A DNA stretch of 42,863 bases, taken from positions 1-42,863 of the forward strand of contig JAGWWX010000006.1 in assembly GCA_018970215.1 (NCBI GenBank). Reading direction: 5' to 3'. Under the pieces are notes generated by a model. It was given only the letters and a program-made list of their open reading frames with translations. It had not been told where the DNA came from and made no database searches. Below, piece by piece: positions 8,238 through 16,246 of this stretch (positions are counted from its first letter, which is position 1; each line of letters begins with the position of its first letter). Source of the stretch: Acidobacteriota bacterium (GTDB taxonomy: Bacteria; Actinomycetota; Acidimicrobiia; Acidimicrobiales; RAAP-2). Both the position numbers and the translations under genes were made by a program.

Positions 8238-10097
8238 TTAGAAGGGTTGGAGGATTGGCGTCAATTCGTTAGGAATTGGCCACCGCACCGCATCATTGTG
8301 ATAAATGATGATGTGGTCATTACGCCACACTTCGCTTAATGCTGCAACGCCTGCGAACTTCGTCAGGCACTTGTGCGAGAGCGGTTTGGTATACGTACGT
8401 CCCTTTTCGTTGTCGAAGAGATATCCGTCGGCGGGGGCGTTACGACTCAATCTCATGTCAACAATGATGTAGTCATACATTCGCAAGTGTAAGAAGAAAC
8501 CATCGCGAGATTTCCAGCGAAAGTCATGAAACATGTCTTTGCAGGCATATGTCCACGGAATGATGGTGGCAACGTTGGTAGCGGACGACGTCGCACCTAC
8601 GATGCGCGAAGTTAGGCGGTCGGTGCAGTAAATGTCATTTTGATCGGTGTTGTTTGCCATCCACTGCGCGGCCTCCACTGTGTAGGAGTCCAGTTGATTA
8701 GGAGATCCAACGAGATAACCAGCGGGATAACGGGAGTAATACGGAGATCCCGAGATGAAGCCCGAGAAGCAAAAGATCGTTCCTAGGGTGGCCATCAAGA
8801 TTCGACCCTTAGTACCCCAGAGTCGCGGGCGCGGTGCATACTCCCCGATTAAGAGAGCCATCCACAAAATAACGAAGCCGCCGCCTCGATTACTTGCTTC
8901 CTGTACGCCGGGGACCACTCGACCAACAACGGTCATCGGATAGATCAGTCCCGCGACCAAGACCCAGGTCATTGGCTCTTTCGCCTTGAAGCGCTTATAC
9001 GCCTCCCACAAGCTAAGAAGGGTTAAACCAGCCAGAAGGAGCTGTCCACCGAGCGAGATAACAACTTCAAACAGCGGGGTTTGCAGGGCCGCTGACTGGA
9101 AAGGCAATCGTAGTTCGCTCTTATTTCCATTGAGAAAGTCAAGAAACGGTGCCACACTTTGATTGGCGATGTACTTGATTGCTCCGCGAGCTACCAAATA
9201 GGTGTAAGTCGACACCATCGATAAAGCAATAAGAAATGTTAGGAGCAGTCGTTTCCACGGTTCGTCGTTTTGAAACGCCTCCCATAACAAGGTCATCATG
9301 ATGGACAAGAGCATGAAGAATGACGACAAATGGTGGGTGCCCGTGGCCAGAGCACACATAAAGATAAAGGCTGCCAACCACCAGCGCCGAGCGAGAACTG
9401 AGTGCCCACGGAAGTACATCAAGGCCAAACTGTATGCCGTAACGGCCAGACTGATTCCCAAACTTTCGTAGGCGTACTGGCTATCAAAGAACACCATTGT
9501 GGGTGCCGCAAAGAACAGCATCGTAACAAGCGCCGACGTCAGGCGACTCTTGGAGAACTCACGGGCGACATAGAAAACAGAGATAATTGCCAGGACTTTC
9601 GCAACGCCGATGGTCACTATCGCAGCAGTTGTCGGCTCAAGTCCGGTCATTCTCACCACGCCAGTCACAACCCACGCCAGCGAGGGATAGTGCCCCACAA
9701 TTGGCAAAATCGAGTTGTACGAGAATGGATTGCCCGTTGCCAGAGTGACAATCAGTTGGCGATAGTGGGCCCACTCATCGTCCAGTCCAATGGAGTAGCT
9801 AAAGCGAATCGCCCGAATGAGGTAGACGGCAGTTATGCCGATGCCCAAAATCAATAGTGTTTCGCGATCGCGTTGCCATGGCCGTGTCAGAACGAAAAAG
9901 AATGGCAGCAGAATGGTTGCGAATCCGCTCCAAAACAACAACGCGACAAGACCACTTCGGCTGTGCAGACCGAAGGAGCAGTTAATGAGAAAGAGTCCAA
10001 GAGCGCAAGTGGATACAACAACCGCGGCGGATAACCAAATATTTCCAGGCGTCGTGTCCTGGAAAATGGTGTGTTCCTCAGCGGCGCTCAGCGTCAC
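8238..10097 (-). CDS. Polytopic membrane glycosyltransferase-like protein (GT-C fold)
   Basis: 619 aa with about a dozen hydrophobic helices, then a soluble C-terminal part (from about residue 455) that is probably extracytoplasmic. After the first helices comes FSYSIGLDDEWAHYRQL near residue 105, an acidic loop motif placed as in GT-C transferases such as the GT39/PMT-like and ArnT-like families, which use polyprenyl-phosphate sugars outside the membrane. A second typical feature is GTHHLSSFFML near residue 250. It could add sugars to lipid-linked precursors or to proteins, or be a Wzy-type polymerase; sequence alone does not decide. The GTG start at 10097 follows an AAGGGGG ribosome-site-like stretch. 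It is followed closely by the flippase-like gene and is separated by a strong hairpin from the fibronectin/pentapeptide gene upstream. Confidence 0.65.
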   Translation of the reverse strand: MTLSAAEEHTIFQDTTPGNIWLSAAVVVSTCALGLFLINCSFGLHSRSGLVALLFWSGFATILLPFFFVLTRPWQRDRETLLILGIGITAVYLIRAIRFSYSIGLDDEWAHYRQLIVTLATGNPFSYNSILPIVGHYPSLAWVVTGVVRMTGLEPTTAAIVTIGVAKVLAIISVFYVAREFSKSRLTSALVTMLFFAAPTMVFFDSQYAYESLGISLAVTAYSLALMYFRGHSVLARRWWLAAFIFMCALATGTHHLSSFFMLLSIMMTLLWEAFQNDEPWKRLLLTFLIALSMVSTYTYLVARGAIKYIANQSVAPFLDFLNGNKSELRLPFQSAALQTPLFEVVISLGGQLLLAGLTLLSLWEAYKRFKAKEPMTWVLVAGLIYPMTVVGRVVPGVQEASNRGGGFVILWMALLIGEYAPRPRLWGTKGRILMATLGTIFCFSGFISGSPYYSRYPAGYLVGSPNQLDSYTVEAAQWMANNTDQNDIYCTDRLTSRIVGATSSATNVATIIPWTYACKDMFHDFRWKSRDGFFLHLRMYDYIIVDMRLSRNAPADGYLFDNEKGRTYTKPLSHKCLTKFAGVAALSEVWRNDHIIIYHNDAVRWPIPNELTPILQPF

Positions 10098-10164
10098 TAG
10101 GAACCCCCTTGATCTTTAGACGACAGTCCAATATTCCCATATCGAAAAGGGAATGTGGCGCTCT

Positions 10165-10206
10165 CATGATGAAGCCCCGAGTTGCATCACTCGAGGCTTC
10201 ATCATG
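10165..10206 (-). terminator. Long hairpin just after the 528-aa secreted-protein gene
   Basis: Arms of 18 nt (10165-10182 and 10189-10206) with a 6-nt loop, beginning 4 nt after the stop codon at 10211. The single mismatch on the plus strand (C10177/A10194) becomes a G-U pair in the minus-strand RNA, so the transcript of this gene pairs along all 18 positions. No U-run follows. It probably acts as a U-less terminator or as a 3'-end stabiliser. Confidence 0.65.
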
Positions 10207-10210
10207 CTAT

Positions 10211-11797
10211 TTACGGCTTTGGTCCGATAGCGCCTGAGGCAACTTGATATCCCCACGGCATCGCGGACGGAGTTCCTGTTACCGAACCAGAAGCACCCGA
10301 CAAATTCGCACTCGAGAGGTTTGCGCCATCAAGGTTGACGTTCGTAAATGTAACGTTCTTGAAACTTGCTCCCGTCAGGTTCGACCCTGAGAAGTTCACA
10401 TTCGAGATGGCATTCGTGTGCAGCTGAATTCCACTGAGGTCGCGGTTTGAAAGGTCAAGGTTTGAAATTCCCTCTCGATTAGCCAAATAAGCGCCCGGCC
10501 CGACCAAGAATCCACCAGTAACCGTCCATTTGTCCGGCAAAGTAGCAGGCGTTCCAATAACGCCAGCCGAACTCACTGCCGTACGGAGCGAGTTATCAAC
10601 AAAGGTTGTGCCTGTAAACGTCGCATTGGTCACATTGGAGTTCAGGAAGAATGCAACTGCCTTCGAACCATTGAGGTTCGCTCCGATCAAGTTGGTCCAG
10701 GTGAAAGCGATGCTGCTGAGATCCAAGTTTGATAGGTCGGCACCCGACATGTCAGCTCCACCCAGATACGCCTTTGGTACAACAATGTGGCCTTTCACAA
10801 CTCGACCGGGAAGCGAGGCGGGCGTACCCGTAACTTGCAGCGAGCTGACGTTGTTCCAGATGTTGTTCGAAAATGCCGCACCGTCGACTGTGCTGTTGTA
10901 CCAGTAGGTAGCACCGAATCGAGTATTCGTCGCGGTGGCATTGTCAAAGTCCACGTTCCAAATTGTCGTTCCCGAGAAGCTCGAGTTGCTGACGTTGACA
11001 CCCGTCATATTCACATTCTTGAGATAGGAAGAGTACAGATTCATGCTCGTCAGATTGGTTCCGGCAACAGATCCGTTCTTGATCATCAGATAGTTACCGA
11101 CCACACCAATGTCACATCCCGTCGTACAACCTGTCTTGTAGAGATACTGCCAGCCGGTGAAGGAGGGTCCTGATACACCTTCGATTGATTGGTAGATCGT
11201 TAGTGTTTCGGCAAAGTTGGCGCCACTCATGTCGCGAACATTGTGGAGAGTAACTCCCGTCTGCTGACACGAGTAGGTAGTCGTGGTGCACAGGACTGTC
11301 GAACCATTCGCGACCACGGTATAGATAGCTCCTGGGTACGGAGTGCGTGAATAGAAGCGAATAGTGAGAGTCTCTGTTGCCTCGTCGTAGTATCCATACT
11401 TAATTGCCGGTTGAGCCGGCGCGCCATAGGGCATCGCTGAGCCCGTCGGTGAGTTCACTGAAGTTCCGACGGCATTCGTTGCTTTGACCGTGAGGTAGTA
11501 GCGACGAAAGTCCACAAGACCACTACTAAATGTGCACGTAAACGTCGAGGCACTCACCGGGCACTGCTGCTGGTTGTTATAAATGTCCGTTATTTTCGCT
11601 GTGTAGCCCGTAATGGGTGAGCCACCAGTTGACGAAGGTGCAGACCACGTCACAGTTACGGAGTGGAGACCACCTGTCGCACGAATGTTGCGAGGTGCCG
11701 TAGGAGCCGTCACCGCAGCTTCTACCGGGATGGCGACGGCAAGAGTTGCGACGGCGATGGCTGCTGTGCCTGCAAATTTGAACAGACGAGACTTCAT
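10211..11797 (-). CDS. Secreted protein with fibronectin type III domain and pentapeptide repeats
   Basis: 528 aa. Signal peptide of about 28 residues (MKSRLFKFAGTAAIAVATLAV... ending at PVEA-A). Residues 33-122 form one fibronectin III domain (APTAPRNIRATGGLHSVTVTW, SPITGYTAKI, YYLTVKATNAVG). A cysteine-containing linker follows, then pentapeptide repeats from about residue 235 (GTNLTSMNLYSSYLKNVNMTGVNV; later LGGADMSGADLSNLDLS and NFSGSNLTGASFKNV), which fold into a right-handed beta-helix. Three copies of a spacer of the form GTPAxLP-xxxVxxGxxVxP separate the repeat blocks. It is probably a surface-associated structural or adhesive protein; no catalytic domain is seen. GGAG lies about 13 nt before the ATG and a TATGAT -10 box about 33 nt upstream. 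It is a paralog of the 1253-aa protein at 21245-25006. Confidence 0.85.
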   Translation of the reverse strand: MKSRLFKFAGTAAIAVATLAVAIPVEAAVTAPTAPRNIRATGGLHSVTVTWSAPSSTGGSPITGYTAKITDIYNNQQQCPVSASTFTCTFSSGLVDFRRYYLTVKATNAVGTSVNSPTGSAMPYGAPAQPAIKYGYYDEATETLTIRFYSRTPYPGAIYTVVANGSTVLCTTTTYSCQQTGVTLHNVRDMSGANFAETLTIYQSIEGVSGPSFTGWQYLYKTGCTTGCDIGVVGNYLMIKNGSVAGTNLTSMNLYSSYLKNVNMTGVNVSNSSFSGTTIWNVDFDNATATNTRFGATYWYNSTVDGAAFSNNIWNNVSSLQVTGTPASLPGRVVKGHIVVPKAYLGGADMSGADLSNLDLSSIAFTWTNLIGANLNGSKAVAFFLNSNVTNATFTGTTFVDNSLRTAVSSAGVIGTPATLPDKWTVTGGFLVGPGAYLANREGISNLDLSNRDLSGIQLHTNAISNVNFSGSNLTGASFKNVTFTNVNLDGANLSSANLSGASGSVTGTPSAMPWGYQVASGAIGPKP

Positions 11798-11829
11798 AAA
11801 CTTTTTCTCCAGAAAATTGCGTAACTAAA

Positions 11830-11835
11830 ATCATA
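11830..11835 (-). promoter_or_regulatory. Predicted -10 element of the 528-aa secreted-protein gene
   Basis: TATGAT on the minus strand in an AT-rich stretch, giving a predicted start near 11823 and a leader of about 26 nt that contains the ribosome site. No good -35 box is visible. Confidence 0.4.
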
Positions 11836-11858
11836 GTCTAAAAAGGCGCTTTTGAGAG

Positions 11859-13025
11859 TCAGGGCACCGGTTTTCGCCCATTTTTCCTGTAGAAGTCTGC
11901 CAAGTCACTTGACACCTTCTCGATGTCGAAAAAGTGCTCAACGCGTTTCCGCAGTTCATGAATCCATCCGTCCGGATAGCCGCCGCTCGCTATGGCACGC
12001 AGACATTCAGCTAAGCCAGATACATTGTCTCTGTTAAAAAACAGCGCCCGATGGTCAGAAACCTCGTGAAATACAGGGATATCAGTCAATACCAGGGGGG
12101 CCTCAAGTGCCATCGCTTCGATCACTGCACCGGCCAATCCTTCGAACCGCGAGGGCATGATAAATGCATCGGAAGCGACGAGGAGTTCCGGTACATCTTT
12201 ACGTTCACCGAGCATAACTATCCGGCCGCGATAGGGAGAACGCTCAATTTCAGAGTGTACGAGAGCCGAATTTCCACCCTCACGTCCCGCCAGCCACAGA
12301 ACAGCCTGAGGAAGTTCGCCGGCAATCTCGTTAAACGCCCGTACTGCGATCTCATGAGCCTTTTGATAGTCCTGTCGACCAACACAGAGAAAGACAAATT
12401 CGGATGTGAGATTGAATCTTTCACGGGCAGAAATCCGTCGCTCTGGCGTCCGGCGACCAAGTTCAGAGATGTCGCGACCGCGATAGATCACGGTAATCCG
12501 AGATTTTCTGATGCCAAGTCGACGAGCCATAATGTGGCCACTCCGGGTTGAGATGGCATGAAAACCTGCCGTGAGTTTGGCCGTCAGCGCATCAGCAATT
12601 TGGGCAATGATGACGCCGAAGGATCCGTGGTGAGAGTGTTGACGATGTTCCTTCCCGTAGTACTCATTGGTAAACGACGACACCACTGGAATCCCGCAAA
12701 GGCGCGCGAGGGGACGGACAACGACATCGGGCCAGAACAACATGGTATGGACGAGCTCAAATCGACCACTCCGAAGAAACCTGACGACGAAGCGTGCCCG
12801 GGAGAACCAATTCCCCGTGGGAACAAACGTCACTTTGATATTCGCCTCCGCGAACTCCGCCGCCAATGTGCGATCTGAACCAAGACACAGAACCGAGGCG
12901 TCTATCCCGTAGTTCGGCAGGCGTCGGTACTCCGCCAGTAGCGACGTTTCGGCCCCGCCCACTCTGAGGTCATAGATGCAGCCCAGCACCCTCAGCGGTG
13001 TGTTCTCGCGTGGTGAGTCACTCAA
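11859..13025 (-). CDS. Glycosyltransferase family 4 (GT-B fold)
   Basis: 388 aa. The N-terminal acceptor domain begins with LGCIYDLRVGGAETSLLAEYRRL, where the GGAE motif is typical of GT4 enzymes. The C-terminal nucleotide-sugar domain has FVFLCVGRQDYQKAHEIAVRAF, LWLAGREGGN, and the SRFEGLAGAVIEAMALEAPLVLTD segment carrying the E-x7-E-like donor site. It transfers a sugar from a nucleotide donor to a lipid-linked or oligosaccharide acceptor at the inner face of the membrane. It is the last gene of the ugd-uxs-epimerase operon, 6 nt after the epimerase stop. The start is a TTG at 13025 with no clear ribosome site; a GTG at 12989 (Val13) is possible. Donor and acceptor are unknown, though the neighbours suggest a UDP-pentose or UDP-glucuronate. 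Confidence 0.85.
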   Translation of the reverse strand: MSDSPRENTPLRVLGCIYDLRVGGAETSLLAEYRRLPNYGIDASVLCLGSDRTLAAEFAEANIKVTFVPTGNWFSRARFVVRFLRSGRFELVHTMLFWPDVVVRPLARLCGIPVVSSFTNEYYGKEHRQHSHHGSFGVIIAQIADALTAKLTAGFHAISTRSGHIMARRLGIRKSRITVIYRGRDISELGRRTPERRISARERFNLTSEFVFLCVGRQDYQKAHEIAVRAFNEIAGELPQAVLWLAGREGGNSALVHSEIERSPYRGRIVMLGERKDVPELLVASDAFIMPSRFEGLAGAVIEAMALEAPLVLTDIPVFHEVSDHRALFFNRDNVSGLAECLRAIASGGYPDGWIHELRKRVEHFFDIEKVSSDLADFYRKNGRKPVP

Positions 13026-13031
13026 CGAGTT

Positions 13032-13985
13032 TTAACCATTCACCTGTTGAAACCACTGCCACGTTCTGATGAGGCCTTCCTCAATTCCCACCCGGGGAGA
13101 CCAGTGAAGTTGGTGGGATGCTGCAGTTATATCCAGGACCGATCGATCAAGTTCACCGGCGCGCGCGGGGGCACGGACTGGTTCGACTTCGCTTCGGGTG
13201 ATGCGGTTCATATAGTTCACGAGATCTCGGACGGACGTTTCAATTCCAGTACCGATATTAAAAAGCGCTCCCGTGCCCGTGCGCTCACTGGCGGCAAGAA
13301 AAGCGGACACGACATCCTCAACATATATGAAGTCTCGCGTTTGATCCCCAGTGCCAAAAACAGTCGGTGTGGTGGCGGCTTGATAGTGCTGGAAGAAAAT
13401 TGCGATAACACCCGCTTCGCCGTGCGGGTCCTGTCGCGGACCAAAAACATTGCCCAAGGCCAAACTCGTCGTTTCGATGCCATAAATTGCCTGCGCGGAC
13501 CGCAGGTAATCGATCATGACTTTTTTCGAGATTCCATACGGTGCAAGGGGCTGCCACGGCATCGATTCACTAATCGGCAGATCGCTTGGGTCGACTTCTC
13601 CATATAACGTTCCGCCACTCGCGGCCGCCACAATGCGCTGCGCACCACCCTTTACCGCTGCTTCAATAACCCGAAGCGAACCGATGATGTTGACCGTTGC
13701 ATCAAAGACCGGATTAGCCACGGAAACCCTAACGTCGGCTTGCGCAGCAAGGTGGAAGACCACGTCAGGGCGGAACTGCTCCACCGCGTCAACTGACTCC
13801 GTCGATGTGATGTCGGCGTGGAGGAATGTGAATTGTGGGTGACGAGATGCTGATTCGAGATTCGAGAGGCGCCCAGTTGAGAGATTGTCAACCACAAGTA
13901 CTTCATGGCCTTCGGCGAGCAGTCTATCGACGACGTGAGATCCGATAAATCCCGCACCACCTGTGACGAGAGCGCGACGGTTCAC
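13032..13985 (-). CDS. NAD-dependent UDP-sugar 4-epimerase (short actinobacterial GalE type)
   Basis: 317-aa extended short-chain dehydrogenase/reductase. It has the NAD-binding GGAGFIG near residues 9-15, catalytic Ser123 in AASGGTLYG and Tyr150-x3-Lys154 (PYGISKK), then NVFGPRQDPHGEAGVIAIF, close to mycobacterial GalE (Rv3634c). It inverts C4 of a UDP-sugar through a 4-keto intermediate. The gene overlaps the stop of the UDP-xylose synthase gene by 4 nt (GTGA), so the two are translationally coupled. The order ugd, uxs, epimerase suggests that UDP-xylose (to UDP-arabinose) or UDP-glucuronate is a substrate in addition to, or instead of, UDP-glucose. The substrate is inference; galactose epimerisation is the default reading. 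GTG start. Confidence 0.85.
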   Translation of the reverse strand: MNRRALVTGGAGFIGSHVVDRLLAEGHEVLVVDNLSTGRLSNLESASRHPQFTFLHADITSTESVDAVEQFRPDVVFHLAAQADVRVSVANPVFDATVNIIGSLRVIEAAVKGGAQRIVAAASGGTLYGEVDPSDLPISESMPWQPLAPYGISKKVMIDYLRSAQAIYGIETTSLALGNVFGPRQDPHGEAGVIAIFFQHYQAATTPTVFGTGDQTRDFIYVEDVVSAFLAASERTGTGALFNIGTGIETSVRDLVNYMNRITRSEVEPVRAPARAGELDRSVLDITAASHQLHWSPRVGIEEGLIRTWQWFQQVNG

Positions 13986-14926
13986 TCCGCCACCTTCGTT
14001 ATATGACGTGCGAGATAGTCGTCTCGGAGAGCACTCAGACCAACCTCCAACGGTGTCGTGGGCTCCCAGTGGAGAATCTCTCGGGCCAGCGTGATGTCGG
14101 GGCGACGGCGAGATGGATCGTCGGTCGGTAGGGGTTTGAACACTACGCGGGACGAGGAATTTGTTACACGCACAATGGTCTCCGCAATTTCGAGAACCGT
14201 CTGCTCAATCTGGCCACCAAGATTAACTGGACCTGGGTAGTCCGAGTCAAAAAGTTTGAGAAGTCCCCGCACCTCATCGGCCACATATATCAGTGAGCGA
14301 GTCTGCATACCATCTCCATAAATCGTCAGGTCTGCACCTGTCAGAGCTTGGTACATAAAATTTGACACCACTCGACCGTCACCTGGATCGAGCCGAGGAC
14401 CGTACGTGTTGAAGATGCGAGCAATCGTCGTATTTGTTCTCTTGCTCGTACGGTATGCGGTAACCAAAGTTTCACCGAAACGCTTCGCTTCGTCGTACAC
14501 GCTACGAGGACCTACCGGATTGACATTGCCCCAATACGATTCGGGCTGAGGGTGAACGAGGGGATCTCCGTACACTTCTGATGTTGATGCTTGCAGAAAT
14601 CGTGCACTATTTGCGTGAGCGACCTCCAACAGACGGCGCGTACCTTCACTTCCCACGGCGAGTGTCTCCAATGGATGCCGCAGATAGTGGGGAGGCGATG
14701 CGGGCGAGGCCAAATTAAATACGCCGCCTATGGCACCGCTCACCGGAACCTCACGTGAAACGTCACACTCAATAAAAGTGTGCCCCGCGTCGATGAGATG
14801 TTGGATGTTGTTTTGCGACCCAGAGGAAAGGTTGTCAAGGATCACGACCTCGTCACCTCGGATGGCGAGAGCGTCGCATAAATGCGAGCCAAGAAATCCC
14901 GCACCACCCGCCACAATGACTCTCAC
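13982..14926 (-). CDS. uxs: UDP-glucuronate decarboxylase (UDP-xylose synthase)
   Basis: 314 aa. It converts UDP-glucuronate to UDP-xylose with loss of CO2 through a bound NAD. Visible features are NAD-binding GGAGFLG at residues 7-13, LASPASPPHYLRHPLETL, then the enzyme-specific block STSEVYGDPLVHPQPESYWG followed by NVNPVGPRSVYDEAKR, with Glu117, Tyr144 and Lys148 in place, and FNTYGPR. This pattern separates it from dTDP-glucose dehydratases and GalE. The GTG start overlaps the ugd stop by 4 nt (GTGA) and its own stop overlaps the epimerase start in the same way, so the three enzymes are made together. It has no N-terminal membrane anchor, so it should be cytosolic. Confidence 0.9.
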   Translation of the reverse strand: MRVIVAGGAGFLGSHLCDALAIRGDEVVILDNLSSGSQNNIQHLIDAGHTFIECDVSREVPVSGAIGGVFNLASPASPPHYLRHPLETLAVGSEGTRRLLEVAHANSARFLQASTSEVYGDPLVHPQPESYWGNVNPVGPRSVYDEAKRFGETLVTAYRTSKRTNTTIARIFNTYGPRLDPGDGRVVSNFMYQALTGADLTIYGDGMQTRSLIYVADEVRGLLKLFDSDYPGPVNLGGQIEQTVLEIAETIVRVTNSSSRVVFKPLPTDDPSRRRPDITLAREILHWEPTTPLEVGLSALRDDYLARHITKVAE

Positions 14927-16233
14927 AGCGAACCAATTCCCTCGTAGTGCAAACGATACGAGCGGACGTCAGCCGGTTCAAATAAGTTTCGACAGTCCAC
15001 CAATGTGCCTGTCCCCAATTCCGCCGCAACTCTTCGCAGGTCCGCCAACCGAAACTCCGACCACTCCGTCAATACGGCCAGCGCGTCGGCACCAGTGACG
15101 GCGCTATACATATCCCTCACGATTTCTACGCCTGTCAAATCGCTCCCTGCTTCGTGAACCATCGGGTCGTAGGCACGAACCGTGGCACCGGCCGCAATCA
15201 ACCTTTGCACGATGTCAACGGCCGGAGAACACCTGCGATCATCCGTGTCGGCCTTAAAGGTGAGGCCCCACACTCCAATTGTCTTGCCATGCAGACCCCC
15301 TGCTCCCCGGGAAATCTTTTCGACCATACGTTCTAATTGACTTTCGTTCGTATTGATTGCGCCACGCAATAGTTCAAAGTCAAAGCCGTTGGTTTCGCTC
15401 ATGTGCAAAAGTGCGGCCGTATCTTTCGGCAGACACGAGCCTCCCCATCCAGGTCCAACGTTCAAGTAGTGACTACCAATTCGGGGATCAAACCCCAAAC
15501 CCACGACGAGATCACGAACGTCAGCACCGACGGATTCACAAAATCCCGCCATGGCGTTGATGAAACTGAGCTTCACCGCGAGAAAGGCGTTGGACGCGTA
15601 TTTAATGGTTTCGGCCGTTGCCGTTGTCGTCAAGACGACTGCCGCTCCGGTCGACGCGAAGAGATCGGAGACCTCTCGACCTTTTGCGACGTCGTGCGAA
15701 CCGACCACTACGCGGTCGGGGTGGAACGAATCCGCAACCGCTGTGCCCTCGCGCAGAAACTCGGGATTCGACACCACTGCAATGTCGCTACGTCCAATGG
15801 TTCGTTCAACTACTTGCGCGGTACCAACGGGAACTGTTGATTTATTAACGACAATCGAACCAGGTTCTAGTGTGTCGGCAATCTCACTCGCAGTCGAAAT
15901 GACGTACGAAAGGTCCGCAGAGCCATCATCGTCTTGAGGAGTGGGAACACACAAAAAAGTCACATGGGCACCACGAACGGCGACTGTCGCGTTGTCGACG
16001 CATGTCAACGAACCATCACGCAAACACTCTTGGAGTAACGGCTCTAGACCCGGCTCATGTATAGGAGAACGACCACTCTTCAACATTTCAAGGCGAGATA
16101 GATCGCGCTCGGCCAAAGCGACGCGATGACCAATCACGGCAAGAGTGACTGCTGTAGGAATGCCCACGTAACCGGCACCGATGACAGCAACGTTTTTGGG
16201 ATTGGATGTTTTGGGGGGGCGGGTGTTCATCAC
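14923..16233 (-). CDS. ugd: UDP-glucose 6-dehydrogenase
   Basis: 436 aa. It oxidises UDP-glucose twice to UDP-glucuronate, using two NAD+. The N-terminal NAD domain has VAVIGAGYVGIPTA. Next are FLCVPTPQDDDG, NKSTVPVGTA, SNPEFLREGTA, K211 in ETIKYASNAFLA, and the catalytic Cys267 in GPGWGGSCLPKD. The C-terminal domain has GLTFKADTDDRRCSPAVDIV. All key residues are present. The start is the GTG at 16233 or the ATG directly after it (16230); neither has a strong ribosome site. It begins 13 nt after the acyltransferase-like gene, so it probably shares that transcript. A run of seven C lies five codons after the start, a possible slippage site. Confidence 0.95.
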   Translation of the reverse strand: MMNTRPPKTSNPKNVAVIGAGYVGIPTAVTLAVIGHRVALAERDLSRLEMLKSGRSPIHEPGLEPLLQECLRDGSLTCVDNATVAVRGAHVTFLCVPTPQDDDGSADLSYVISTASEIADTLEPGSIVVNKSTVPVGTAQVVERTIGRSDIAVVSNPEFLREGTAVADSFHPDRVVVGSHDVAKGREVSDLFASTGAAVVLTTTATAETIKYASNAFLAVKLSFINAMAGFCESVGADVRDLVVGLGFDPRIGSHYLNVGPGWGGSCLPKDTAALLHMSETNGFDFELLRGAINTNESQLERMVEKISRGAGGLHGKTIGVWGLTFKADTDDRRCSPAVDIVQRLIAAGATVRAYDPMVHEAGSDLTGVEIVRDMYSAVTGADALAVLTEWSEFRLADLRRVAAELGTGTLVDCRNLFEPADVRSYRLHYEGIGSL

Positions 16234-16246
16234 TGCACTTTCTCAT

